Shown here one piece after another: positions 1-8,573 of a stretch of 20,049 bases of DNA. The notes under the pieces are model-generated. The model ran no database searches. It worked only from the letters and a program-made list of their open reading frames with translations, and was not told where the DNA came from. A program made the position numbers and the translations under genes. Numbering within the stretch: position 1 is the first letter of the stretch; each line of letters begins with the position of its first letter. The DNA lies in assembly GCA_900543325.1 (NCBI GenBank), contig UQQU01000062.1:1-20049 (forward strand), read 5' to 3'. Source of the stretch: an uncultured Clostridium sp. GTDB taxonomy: Bacteria > Bacillota > Clostridia > Clostridiales > Clostridiaceae.

Positions 1-11
1 TTATTAAAAAT

Positions 12-24
12 TAGCCATAGGCTA
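12..24. terminator. Terminator overlapping the permease stop codon
   Basis: A 5-bp stem TAGCC/GGCTA (12-16 with 20-24) with a 3-nt loop is flanked by A5 on the left and T6 on the right, so it could terminate transcripts in both directions. The minus-strand permease stop codon lies inside the stem. Confidence 0.7.
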
Positions 25-1092
25 TTTTTTCATACGAAACTTTACACTATCTTTTGGGTATTCGTTAATATATAGCTTATAAGAAATTACACTAGCAAGT
101 GAAGCTATAATTGTTCCTAGTCCACCTATATTCACTCCTAATAATAGTTCCTTATAGTATGGTGTAAATGCTGAAATAAGCATCGTTGCTGGAACATTAC
201 TTATAAACTGACTAGATATTATTGAAGATATAAATGTGCTCTTTTCTGAAGACAATATATTTACCATAAAATCTTTAATTACACTCATAGAAGATATATT
301 GCCTATAAATATAAAAAAGGCTACAAAAGTAATAAGTAATGAGTAATCTACTTTTTTAAATAATCTTTTATTAAAAATCATTATAGCTATTATTGTTATT
401 ATAAAAGTAATTCTATAATCAATTAAATGAAATACTGAAAGTATTGTTATGAAAAATAAAACTGAATATATTATTATATCCCTATTATTTTCTATTTTTA
501 TATTTTCAACTTGAAAATATAACTTCTCCTTTTTTTCATTCATTGTTATGGCACTTAAAAATACAACTGATAATAAAACTAATGGAAATGTTATCTTAAA
601 AAACTCCATAATATTAACATTGAAATAAGAGTAAATAAAAAGATTTTGTGGATTTCCCATTGGAGTTAACGCACTTCCTAAATTAGCGGCTAATGTCTGA
701 AATACAATAAGCTTTAATGGATTTACATTAACTTTTTTAGCTATAATTAATGTTAATGGTACAAAAGTAATTAAAGCAACATCATTTGTTACTATCATTG
801 CTGAAAAGAAAGTTAAAAATACTAACGTATATGTAATTGCTTTAAAACTTGTACATCTTTTTAATAATGAAGTAGCTATACTATCTAAAAGCTGTAACTC
901 TTTAAATCCTGCTACTACTATCATTAAATTAAATAATAGAATTATTACTTTAAAATCTATATATTCAAACTTAGGTAATGATATAAGTGATGTTCCTATA
1001 GCTAATGTTATTGCAATTATTAATACTATTTCCTTTTTTATAAATTCTAAAAATATCCTTTTATCCTTTATTAAATTCAACTCTAAATTCAT
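22..1092 (-). CDS. SLC13/ArsB-type ion transporter superfamily permease
   Basis: This is a 356-residue polytopic membrane protein with about nine to ten hydrophobic segments and a polar break near the middle. Two motifs place it in the ion transporter superfamily (ArsB, CitMHS, SLC13, NhaD): TNDVALITFVPL around residue 100 and GNPQN around residue 145, in the hairpin that lines the transport site. The family moves anions such as arsenite, sulfate, citrate or dicarboxylates; the substrate cannot be read here, and there is no ars gene nearby. The ATG at 1092 is chosen because AGAGG lies 7 nt upstream; a TTG at 1110 in the same frame has no such site. The protein is somewhat short for the family but has no visible break. 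It lies 40 bp downstream of a thioredoxin-like gene on the same strand with no terminator between them, so they are probably co-transcribed. Confidence 0.8.
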   Translation of the reverse strand: MNLELNLIKDKRIFLEFIKKEIVLIIAITLAIGTSLISLPKFEYIDFKVIILLFNLMIVVAGFKELQLLDSIATSLLKRCTSFKAITYTLVFLTFFSAMIVTNDVALITFVPLTLIIAKKVNVNPLKLIVFQTLAANLGSALTPMGNPQNLFIYSYFNVNIMEFFKITFPLVLLSVVFLSAITMNEKKEKLYFQVENIKIENNRDIIIYSVLFFITILSVFHLIDYRITFIITIIAIMIFNKRLFKKVDYSLLITFVAFFIFIGNISSMSVIKDFMVNILSSEKSTFISSIISSQFISNVPATMLISAFTPYYKELLLGVNIGGLGTIIASLASVISYKLYINEYPKDSVKFRMKK

Positions 1093-1132
1093 CTTAAAAC
1101 CTCTATTCAATTTCTAAATATTTAAAATTAAC

Positions 1133-1456
1133 CTAAAATATCATTTCATAATATCTTTTTATATTTCTTTCAAGCTCAAGTAAATCTACGTTTCTACCAA
1201 TTCTCAATGTTTCTTTCCCTTCAATAAATAATAAAAATATAGGTAATGAAAATACACCATATTTTGCAGCTAAAGCTAAATTTTCCTCCCCATTAATTTC
1301 TCCACTCTTAATTTGTGGTAAACTTTTTAAAATACTTTCAATTTTATATTTTATTGCTTCACAAGCACCACAATCCATTCCTGTAAAATATAGTACAGCT
1401 ATTTTATTATCATTAACTAAATTTATAATATCATTTTCACTAAATAATGTATTCAA
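1133..1456 (-). CDS. Thioredoxin-like protein (CGAC active site)
   Basis: This small cytosolic protein of about 107 residues has a thioredoxin fold. A beta strand (AVLYFTG) leads into a C-G-A-C redox motif, followed by a long helix, and a later LP-I-F segment supplies the cis-proline loop facing the active site. The usual bacterial thioredoxin motif is CGPC; the Pro-to-Ala change should alter redox potential and substrate choice. No signal peptide is seen. Start choice is uncertain: a GTG at 1468 abuts the Shine-Dalgarno-like AAGGGGTGA with no spacing, whereas the TTG at 1456 has it 8 nt upstream, so I take the TTG. It is followed after 40 bp by the permease and probably forms a two-gene unit with it. 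It could reduce a thiol of a partner protein, but none is identifiable here. Confidence 0.75.
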   Translation of the reverse strand: MNTLFSENDIINLVNDNKIAVLYFTGMDCGACEAIKYKIESILKSLPQIKSGEINGEENLALAAKYGVFSLPIFLLFIEGKETLRIGRNVDLLELERNIKRYYEMIF

Positions 1457-1538
1457 AATATTTTTCACCCCTTTTATAAAAAAATTATATCTTTAATCTT
1501 ATCTTTGCTCTTAAATTATATACCTATAATCTACAAAA

Positions 1539-1576
1539 AAATAGCTACTACTTAAATTTATAAGTAATAGCTATTT
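1539..1576 (-). terminator. Terminator after the small acidic protein gene
   Basis: A near-perfect 14-bp stem (1541-1554 with 1561-1574, one mismatch) with a 6-nt loop is followed on the minus strand by a T6 tract. It sits 6 bp beyond the stop of the gene ending at 1582 and separates it from the thioredoxin-permease unit. Confidence 0.85.
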
Positions 1577-1581
1577 ATCTT

Positions 1582-1848
1582 CTAATTATTATTTTTATAA
1601 AAATATTCTAAAATATCATCAAAAGTTTTAAACTCCAATCCAGCCGATTCACAACATTCAGTTATAGCTTCTTCCATCTCATTTATTGGAATATCCTTTA
1701 TTGTCTTACACTCTATACCTTCTTTACAATATGATTCACAAATTGCCTTTTCTAATTCCTCTTCTGATACTCCCTCTTCTCTAAACATACTTAAAAATAT
1801 TTCTCTAATATGATTTTCTCTCTCAATTGTTGTTAATATATTCTCCAT
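1582..1848 (-). CDS. Small acidic protein with an internal duplication, unknown function
   Basis: I do not recognise this 88-residue, strongly acidic, predicted cytosolic protein. Its main feature is an internal duplication: SEEELEKAICESYCKEGIEC followed by KTIKDIPI, then INEMEEAITECCESAGLEF followed by KTFDDILEY. Each unit reads as an acidic helix with cysteine(s), a short turn and an (E)CKT/EFKT-x-x-DI strand-like tail. There are four cysteines, two per unit, which could bind a metal or be incidental. The start is the ATG at 1848, preceded by GGAGGG; an upstream in-frame TTG at 1872 has no ribosome binding site. It lies 129 bp downstream of gltD with no clear terminator between them, so read-through from the glutamate synthase operon is possible. 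A TATAAT-rich stretch upstream could also supply its own promoter, but I see no convincing -35. Confidence 0.7.
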   Translation of the reverse strand: MENILTTIERENHIREIFLSMFREEGVSEEELEKAICESYCKEGIECKTIKDIPINEMEEAITECCESAGLEFKTFDDILEYFYKNNN

Positions 1849-1977
1849 ATACCCTCCGAAACAAACTTTCAAAAATTATAATCCAATTATATTATATCAT
1901 AATTTAAGCTTTTATAACCTAACTTAGAATGTAAATACTTAATTATAGTGACATCTCCTTATTATATAAAAAAGTTG

Positions 1978-3447
1978 TTATTCCATTAAATATTTATCTA
2001 CAGATAATGCAGCATTTCTCCCTTCTGCAATTCCCCACACAACTAAAGATGGTCCTCTTCTTGCATCTCCAGCTACAAATACCTTTTCCTTAGATGTTTT
2101 GTAATCTACATCAGTTGCATTAATACTTCCTCTATTATTTAACTCAACACCTAAATCTTTAGCTATATAATCTTCAACTCCCGTGAATCCCATAGCAATT
2201 AAAACTAAATCAGCATTCCAAATCTTTTCAGAACCTTCAATTTCCTTAAGATTCATTCTACCATCTTCACCTTTAACCCACTCTACATCAACAGTCTTAA
2301 GAGATTTTACATTTCCATTTTCGTCTCCATAAAACTCTTTAACGCTAGTTAAATATCTTCTCGGATCATGTCCAAACTTTGCAATATACTCTTCTTGACC
2401 ATAGTCAACTTTTAATACTTTTGCATATTCTGGCCAAGGATTATTTTCACCTCTAGTTTTTAAAGGCTCACCCATTATTTCAAATTGATTTACAGATTTA
2501 CATCCTTGTCTAAGTGCTGTACCAACACAGTCAGTTCCTGTATCTCCTCCACCAATTACTATTACATCTTTATCAGTGGCTAGAATATCTGCTCCTTTAT
2601 TAAAGGCTGAACCAATTACTCTCTTTGTATTATTAGTTAAATATTTTACTGCAAAATGAATTCCATTAAGTTCTCTTCCAGGCACCTTTAAATCCCTTGG
2701 TTTAGATGCACCTATTGTTACAACTATTGCATCATATTCTCTATCTAATTCATCAAAAGTAATATCAATACCAACATTTACACAAGTTTTAAATGTAATT
2801 CCTTCTTCTTTAAGAAGATTAACTCTTCTTTCTATAACAGTCTTTTCAAGCTTCATATTTGGTATACCATACATCATAAGTCCACCAACACGATCTTCTC
2901 TTTCATATACAGTAACACTATGACCTAATTTATTTAAAAAGTCTGAACATGCAAGACCTGATGGACCTGACCCTATAACAGCAACCTTTTTTCCTGTTCT
3001 TATTTGTGGTGGATTAGCTTTAATAACACCTTCACTAAAGCCTTTTTCTATTAAATACTTTTCATTAGCTTTAACTGTAACAGCATCTCCATGTAATCCA
3101 CAAGTACAAGCATTTTCACATAATGCAGGGCATACTCTTGAAGTAAACTCTGGAAAATTACTAGTTTTTAAAAGTCTTTTTAACCCTAGTTCCCATTTTC
3201 CTAAATATACAAAGTTATTCCATTCAGGAATAAGGTTATGCAAAGGACAACCAGTTGCCATTCCATTTAACATTATTCCTGATTGGCAAAATGGAACACC
3301 ACAGTCCATACATCTTGCCCCTTGATTTTTTCTCTCCTCTTCAGTAAGAGGTGTATCAAATTCATTCCAATGATTTATTCTATTTAGTGCATCCTCTCTA
3401 CTACAATTCTTTCTACTAAATTCCATAAAACCTGTTGCTTTTCCCAT
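1978..3447 (-). CDS. gltD: Glutamate synthase (NADPH) small subunit
   Basis: This is the electron-input subunit of cytosolic NADPH-dependent glutamate synthase, which passes electrons to the large subunit for conversion of glutamine plus 2-oxoglutarate to two glutamates. It has 489 residues, normal for the family. The N-terminal iron-sulfur region carries C46-x2-C49-x4-C54 and C67, then C106-x3-C110-x3-C114 and C116, the ligands for two 4Fe-4S clusters. A Rossmann motif GSGPSG at 159-164 binds FAD, and GGGDTGTD near 299-306 belongs to the NADPH domain. The ATG follows AGGAGGG by a few bases. The stop of gltB is only 12 bp upstream, so the two are co-transcribed. In Bacillus nomenclature the large subunit is gltA and the small one gltB. 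No hairpin with a T tract is evident after the stop. Confidence 0.97.
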   Translation of the reverse strand: MGKATGFMEFSRKNCSREDALNRINHWNEFDTPLTEEERKNQGARCMDCGVPFCQSGIMLNGMATGCPLHNLIPEWNNFVYLGKWELGLKRLLKTSNFPEFTSRVCPALCENACTCGLHGDAVTVKANEKYLIEKGFSEGVIKANPPQIRTGKKVAVIGSGPSGLACSDFLNKLGHSVTVYEREDRVGGLMMYGIPNMKLEKTVIERRVNLLKEEGITFKTCVNVGIDITFDELDREYDAIVVTIGASKPRDLKVPGRELNGIHFAVKYLTNNTKRVIGSAFNKGADILATDKDVIVIGGGDTGTDCVGTALRQGCKSVNQFEIMGEPLKTRGENNPWPEYAKVLKVDYGQEEYIAKFGHDPRRYLTSVKEFYGDENGNVKSLKTVDVEWVKGEDGRMNLKEIEGSEKIWNADLVLIAMGFTGVEDYIAKDLGVELNNRGSINATDVDYKTSKEKVFVAGDARRGPSLVVWGIAEGRNAALSVDKYLME

Positions 3448-3459
3448 GATACTCCCTCC

Positions 3460-6400
3460 TTACATTACCTTTCCTGTTTTTTCATAGAAAGCATTAACTA
3501 AAGCTTCATCTCTAGTAAATCCTTTTTCTTCATTTATTTTAACAAGCTCTAAAACTTCCTTATAATCCTTAGGAATTACTTTTTTAAATTTAGTTACATA
3601 TAAATCAAAATTATCTAAAATAGTTTTAGCTTTTACTGAATTTGTAAGATTATAATGCTCAGTAATTATTTCTTTTAAGAAGTTAACATCTTCATCATTG
3701 GGCTCTTCAATAAGTACCATCTCTTTATTAACTTTAGAAACAAACTTATTGTTTTCATCTAGAACATAAGCAATACCACCACTCATACCAGCAGCAAAAT
3801 TAACGCCTGTTTCTCCTAATATAACGGCTTTTCCTCCTGTCATATATTCACAACCATGAGCTCCACAACCTTCAATTACAGCTGTTGCTCCTGAATTTCT
3901 TACACAGAATCTTTCACCAACAACTCCATTAAAGAATGCCTTACCAGATGTAGCCCCATATAATGCCACATTACCAACTATAATATTTTCAGCTGCAACT
4001 ATTTTGCTATTCTTAGGTGGATATACAACTATTTTTCCTCCTGATAATCCCTTACCAACATAATCATTACCATCACCTTCAACTTCTAAAGTTAAACCAT
4101 TTGGTATAAATGCTCCAAAGCTTTGCCCTGCTGCTCCTGTACATTTAATCCATACTGTATCTTCTGGTAACCCTTCTGTCTTATGTCTTCTAGTAATTTC
4201 AGACCCTAAGATAGTACCAAACGTTCTATCTGTATTTAAAATATCAAGTTCTATTTTAACTTTTTCTTTATTATCTAAAGCAGGTTTTGCAAGCCCTAAA
4301 AGTACTGCTGAATCTTTAACTAAATCAAGCTTATGATCATACTTGTTCTCTGAATTGAATCTAACACCATTTTCAGAATCAACTTGTGATTTATCTAATA
4401 CTAATGATAAATCAACTCTTTCAGCCTTCCAGTTATTAAGATTTTCTTTTTTCTTTAACTTATCTACTCTACCAACCATTTCGTCAATAGTTCTAAATCC
4501 AAGTTTAGCCATATATTCTCTTAGTTCTTCTGCAATAAACTCCATAAAGTTTACTGCATATTCTGGCTTACCAGTAAATCTCTGTCTAAGTTCTTTATTT
4601 TGGGTAGCAATCCCAACTGGACAAGTATCTAAATTACACACTCTCATCATTACACAACCTAAAGTTACAAGTGGTGCAGTCGCAAATCCAAACTCTTCAG
4701 CTCCAAGTAATGCTGCTATTGCAACATCCCTACCTGTCATAAGCTTACCATCAGTTTCAACTCTAACTCTATCTCTTAAGTTATTCATAACAAGTGTTTG
4801 ATGTGCTTCTGCAAGACCTAATTCCCACGGAAGACCTGCATGTTGAATAGAAGTCTTAGGAGATGCCCCTGTTCCACCATCATAACCTGATACTAATATT
4901 ACATCAGCTCCAGCCTTAGCAACACCTGCTGCAACTGTTCCAACTCCTGCTTCTGCAACTAATTTTACAGAAACATCTGCATATATATTAGAATTCTTCA
5001 AGTCATATATAAGTTGTGCTAAATCTTCTATTGAATATATATCATGATGAGGTGGTGGTGAAATAAGTCCAACTGCAGTAGTTGAATGTCTTGTTTTTGC
5101 AATCCAAGGATATACCTTTGATGCAGGAAGTTGTCCACCTTCTCCTGGTTTTGCACCTTGAGCCATCTTTATTTGTAATTCATCTGCATTAACTAAATAT
5201 TCTGAAGTAACACCAAATCTACCTGATGCTATTTGCTTAATTTTAGATCTCTTTGAATCACCATTAGCAAGTGGAATCCATCTTTCTCTATCCTCTCCAC
5301 CTTCTCCAGTATTAGACTTACCACCTAATCTATTCATTGCTATAGCAAGTGCTTCATGGGCTTCCTTAGAAATTGATCCATATGACATTGCTCCAGTTTT
5401 AAACCTCTTTACAATTGAAGATACTGGCTCTACTTCTTCTAGTGGAATAGGATTTGCTTCAAATTCAAAGTCTAATAATCCTCTTAAAGTTAATCCTTCT
5501 TCCTCTTTATTTATTAATGTAGAATATTCCTTAAATTTATTATAATCTCCAGTTTTTGTTGCTTGTTGTAACATGTGAATAGTCGCTGGATTGTATAAAT
5601 GCTTTTCCCCAGCACTTCTTAATTTATCTCTACCAAAGTTATCTAAGTCAAAATTAAGCTGTTTATATCTCTTGTTATAAGCTTTTTCATGCTTAGATAA
5701 AGCTTCTTTTTCTATATCTTTTAAAGTTAATCCACCAATTCTACTAGTTGTATTTGTAAAGTATTTGTCTATTACAGATTTATCTATACCTAAAGCTTCA
5801 AATATTTGAGCACCTTGATATGATCTTATTGCTGAAATACCCATCTTAGAAAGTATTTTAGTTATTCCTTTAACAACAGCTGTATCATAATTATTGATAG
5901 CTTCTTCATATGAAATTGTAATTATTTCATCTTCAACTAACTCATGAATACATTGATAAGCTAAATATGGATTAACTGCTGTAGCTCCATACCCTAAAAG
6001 TGTTGCAAAATGATGAACTTCTCTAGCTTCTGCAGTTTCTATAATAATATCTGCTAAACTTCTAACACCTTTTTTAATTAAATAATTATTCATGGCTGCA
6101 ACTGCTAACAATGAAGGAATTGGCGCATTTGATTCATCTATAAATCTATCACTTAATATAATTACATTTGCCCCTTCATTAATAAGCTGAAGTGCTTCTC
6201 TACATAAATATTTTAATGATATTTCTAAACTATTTTCTTTAGTTTTATCAAAAGTAATATCTAATGTTTTAATATTATATCCATGTCCATCTAGTGATCT
6301 TATTTTAGCTAAATCTTTATCATTAATAATTGGATTTACTATTTCTATTTGTCTACAACTTTCAGGACAGTCATCTAATATATTTCCTTTAGAGCCTAAA

Positions 6401-8028
6401 TAAACATTAGTTGATGTTACAACTTCTTCTCTTATTGCATCTATTGGAGGATTAGTTACTTGAGCAAATAATTGCTTAAAGTAATTAAATAATGGCTGTT
6501 CTTTTAATGATAACACTGCAAGAGGAGTATCAATCCCCATAGCTGCCATTGGCTCATGCATATTTTGAGCCATTTCATATATATTAGTTTTTAAATCTTC
6601 ATATCCATATCCAAAAGCTTTTTGATAAGTTGTTCTTTCTTCTTTATCCATAAACTTTTGCTCATAATTATCTATATTTATACTTTTAAGTGGTGTTAAT
6701 CTTTCATCTAACCACTCTTTATATGGGTTTTCTAAACTATACTTTTTCTTAACTTCTTTATCTTCAATAAGTTCACCCTTAATAGTATCTACTAATAAAA
6801 TCTTTCCTGGTTCTAATCTATCTTTTCTTACTACTCTTTCTTCATCTATGTATACTGCTCCAGTTTCTGATGAAAGATATAGATATTCATCATCTGTTAT
6901 ATAATATCTTGATGGTCTTAATCCATTTCTATCTAAAACTGCTCCTACTCTATCTCCATCAGTAAATACTATAGATGCAGGTCCATCCCATGGTTCCATT
7001 AATGTTGAATTATATTTATAAAAAGCTTTCTTATCTTCATCTATATTTTTAGATTTTTCCCATGGTTCAGGTATTAACATTAATATTGATCTAGCTAAAT
7101 CCCTTCCACCCATGTATAAAAATTCTAATACATTATCAAAGGTTGCAGAATCTGACCCTTCTTTATTTATTATAGGTAATACTTCAGGAAGCTTATCTCC
7201 AAATACCTCTGAAGTAATAGAGCCTTCTCTTGAATAAATCTTATTAACATTACCTCTTAAAGTATTTATCTCTCCATTATGAACCATCATTCTGTTAGGA
7301 TGCGCTCTTTCCCAGCTTGGGAATGTATTCGTTGAGTATCTTGAATGAACTAAGGCTATAGCTGATTCAACCTCTTTATCTAACAAATCATGATAAAATT
7401 CTCTTACTTGTGTTGATAACAACATACCTTTATAAACTATTGTTTTTGAAGAAAGTGATGCTATATAAGCACTACAATTATTTAATTCTTCTTCTGCATT
7501 AAAAGCTTTTTCAATATTTCTTCTTAATATATATAATTCTCTTTCAAACTCTCTTGTATCTTCTATATTATTAGGCTTATCTAATACAATCTGTATAATA
7601 TTAGGCATAGACTCTAAAGCTGCTTTTCCAAGTCCACTATAATCTACAGGTACATCTCTTAATAATAAAGTTTTAAAACCCTTGTCCACTAAAACTTTAT
7701 TCATTATATCTAGTGCCAATGTTTTTTTATTTTCTTCAATTGGAAGAAATAATACACCTACCGCATACTCTCCGCTTTCGGGCAAATTAACATTAGATTC
7801 TTTACATACTTTCTTAAAAAAGTTATGAGGTATTTGAATTAAAATACCAGCTCCATCACCAGTATTTTCATCTGCTCCAGTTCCGCCTCTATGCTTTAAA
7901 TTTTCTAAAATATCTAAAGCATCATTTATGACCTTATTAGATTTTTCTCCTTTAATATTTACTACAGCCCCTATTCCACATGCGTCATGTTCAAAACTGC
8001 TGCTATACAGACCCCAATTTCCTTTCAT
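3460..8028 (-). CDS. gltB: Glutamate synthase (NADPH) large subunit
   Basis: This is the catalytic subunit of glutamate synthase, 1522 residues and full length. Residues 1-16 are a short propeptide; C17 in EHDACGIG is the nucleophile exposed by cleavage in class II (Ntn) amidotransferases, and the glutaminase domain runs to about residue 420. The central and FMN-binding domains follow (about 470-1220), including the GEGG and PPPHHDIYSIEDL segments typical of the 2-oxoglutarate/FMN barrel. C1125-x5-C1131-x4-C1136 are the 3Fe-4S cluster ligands. A glycine-rich beta-helix domain (about 1230-1480) ends the protein. The ATG is preceded by AAAAAGGAG with an 8-nt spacer. Ammonia released at C17 travels to the FMN site, where electrons arrive from gltD, encoded next in the operon. 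Expression probably depends on the promoter and palindrome at 8142-8170. Confidence 0.98.
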   Translation of the reverse strand: MKGNWGLYSSSFEHDACGIGAVVNIKGEKSNKVINDALDILENLKHRGGTGADENTGDGAGILIQIPHNFFKKVCKESNVNLPESGEYAVGVLFLPIEENKKTLALDIMNKVLVDKGFKTLLLRDVPVDYSGLGKAALESMPNIIQIVLDKPNNIEDTREFERELYILRRNIEKAFNAEEELNNCSAYIASLSSKTIVYKGMLLSTQVREFYHDLLDKEVESAIALVHSRYSTNTFPSWERAHPNRMMVHNGEINTLRGNVNKIYSREGSITSEVFGDKLPEVLPIINKEGSDSATFDNVLEFLYMGGRDLARSILMLIPEPWEKSKNIDEDKKAFYKYNSTLMEPWDGPASIVFTDGDRVGAVLDRNGLRPSRYYITDDEYLYLSSETGAVYIDEERVVRKDRLEPGKILLVDTIKGELIEDKEVKKKYSLENPYKEWLDERLTPLKSINIDNYEQKFMDKEERTTYQKAFGYGYEDLKTNIYEMAQNMHEPMAAMGIDTPLAVLSLKEQPLFNYFKQLFAQVTNPPIDAIREEVVTSTNVYLGSKGNILDDCPESCRQIEIVNPIINDKDLAKIRSLDGHGYNIKTLDITFDKTKENSLEISLKYLCREALQLINEGANVIILSDRFIDESNAPIPSLLAVAAMNNYLIKKGVRSLADIIIETAEAREVHHFATLLGYGATAVNPYLAYQCIHELVEDEIITISYEEAINNYDTAVVKGITKILSKMGISAIRSYQGAQIFEALGIDKSVIDKYFTNTTSRIGGLTLKDIEKEALSKHEKAYNKRYKQLNFDLDNFGRDKLRSAGEKHLYNPATIHMLQQATKTGDYNKFKEYSTLINKEEEGLTLRGLLDFEFEANPIPLEEVEPVSSIVKRFKTGAMSYGSISKEAHEALAIAMNRLGGKSNTGEGGEDRERWIPLANGDSKRSKIKQIASGRFGVTSEYLVNADELQIKMAQGAKPGEGGQLPASKVYPWIAKTRHSTTAVGLISPPPHHDIYSIEDLAQLIYDLKNSNIYADVSVKLVAEAGVGTVAAGVAKAGADVILVSGYDGGTGASPKTSIQHAGLPWELGLAEAHQTLVMNNLRDRVRVETDGKLMTGRDVAIAALLGAEEFGFATAPLVTLGCVMMRVCNLDTCPVGIATQNKELRQRFTGKPEYAVNFMEFIAEELREYMAKLGFRTIDEMVGRVDKLKKKENLNNWKAERVDLSLVLDKSQVDSENGVRFNSENKYDHKLDLVKDSAVLLGLAKPALDNKEKVKIELDILNTDRTFGTILGSEITRRHKTEGLPEDTVWIKCTGAAGQSFGAFIPNGLTLEVEGDGNDYVGKGLSGGKIVVYPPKNSKIVAAENIIVGNVALYGATSGKAFFNGVVGERFCVRNSGATAVIEGCGAHGCEYMTGGKAVILGETGVNFAAGMSGGIAYVLDENNKFVSKVNKEMVLIEEPNDEDVNFLKEIITEHYNLTNSVKAKTILDNFDLYVTKFKKVIPKDYKEVLELVKINEEKGFTRDEALVNAFYEKTGKVM

Positions 8029-8141
8029 ATATAACGCTCCTTTTTAATAGTATATTTTTTGCATTTTAAAACTAAATATGAAATTATAATTCCCAAAAAA
8101 ATCTTATTTTTCAATTTTAATCTATTTATTATAATATTAAC

Positions 8142-8165
8142 ATTATATACAAATTTGTATATAAT
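8142..8165. promoter_or_regulatory. 24-bp perfect palindrome, candidate operator for gltBD
   Basis: The half-site ATTATATACAAA (8142-8153) is followed directly by its exact reverse complement (8154-8165). The palindrome covers the -10 hexamer and the whole spacer of the gltB promoter, the classic position for a repressor or a MerR/LysR-type activator. The core ATAC-N6-GTAT resembles the dyads bound by dimeric helix-turn-helix regulators. No regulator gene is in the window, so the binding protein is unknown. Confidence 0.6.
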
Positions 8166-8170
8166 TTCAA
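8142..8170 (-). promoter_or_regulatory. Promoter of gltB-gltD
   Basis: On the minus strand a -35 TTGAAA (8165-8170) and a perfect -10 TATAAT (8142-8147) are separated by exactly 17 bp. Transcription would begin near 8135, giving a leader of about 107 nt before the gltB ATG. No terminator-antiterminator pair or T-box sequence is visible in that leader. Confidence 0.75.
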
Positions 8171-8345
8171 ATTTTTATTATTACTTTTATATACTTTTCT
8201 TTTAAAAATTAAGTATTACATTTATTAAAGTTATTTTTTTTAATAATTTATCATTTCAACTCTATAAATATATTAATAATTTACAAGTATCTATTTTAAA
8301 TTTTATGAATGTTATATTTTTTATTCCGTCATTTTAAAAAAAATT

Positions 8346-8473
8346 GTTAGAATTTCATTTAAAAATATTAAATTATAATTCTAATATGTCAATTACTTAT
8401 ATTTTGCATTAGTAATCTATTTATAAAGTACTTATTTCTCTATATAAGTACATAAGTTAATTGACATTCTAAC
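8346..8473. repeat. Interrupted inverted repeats in the gltB/symporter divergent region
   Basis: Three nested pairings are present. Terminal arms 8346-8360 and 8459-8473 match at 13 of 15 positions and begin with a perfect GTTAGAAT/ATTCTAAC. TGTCAATTACTTAT (8387-8400) pairs with 8452-8466 with one bulged base. GTACTTAT (8428-8435) pairs perfectly with ATAAGTAC (8444-8451). The right arm overlaps the TTGACA -35 of the symporter promoter, and the left inner arm contains the same TTGACA on the minus strand. This may be a looping operator, back-to-back promoter elements or the remnant of a small mobile repeat. I see no target duplication. Confidence 0.5.
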
Positions 8474-8489
8474 TATTACATAATATTAT
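8461..8489 (+). promoter_or_regulatory. Promoter of the symporter gene
   Basis: A perfect -35 TTGACA (8461-8466) is followed by a 17-bp spacer and -10 TATTAT (8484-8489). The predicted start near 8496 gives a ~78-nt leader. The -35 lies inside the inverted repeat, so a protein bound there would affect initiation. Confidence 0.75.
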
Positions 8490-8494
8490 TAAAA

Positions 8495-8512
8495 GTTGGT
8501 AGCAATACCTAC
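8495..8512 (+). promoter_or_regulatory. GNRA-capped hairpin at the transcript 5' end
   Basis: GTTGGTA (8495-8501) pairs with TACCTAC (8506-8512) with one internal T-T mismatch and a GCAA tetraloop. It would form at or within a base or two of the predicted transcript start, as mRNA-stabilising 5' hairpins do. It matches no riboswitch class I know. Confidence 0.4.
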
Positions 8513-8573
8513 TTATACACACAAAAGATAAAGTATGTGAAATACTAATTTACAAAAGAAAGGTGAGATATAA

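Noticed and set aside
1930..1960. AGGAGATG followed by a short reading frame downstream of gltD (minus strand)
   Set aside because: The ATG touches the ribosome-binding-like sequence and the frame stops after three codons, so it is not a gene.
4343..4801. Open frame on the plus strand, antisense to gltB
   Set aside because: It lies entirely inside the FMN/Fe-S coding part of gltB, has no ribosome binding site and reads as the reverse of a conserved protein.
8502..8512. GCAA-containing hairpin as part of a c-di-GMP riboswitch
   Set aside because: The three-helix layout and the conserved second domain of that class are absent, and the element is only 18 nt long.
8029..8573. Possible T-box or known riboswitch before gltB or the symporter
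   Set aside because: No T-box consensus (AGGGTGGNACCGCG) or other class signature was found on either strand; the hairpins present are simple.
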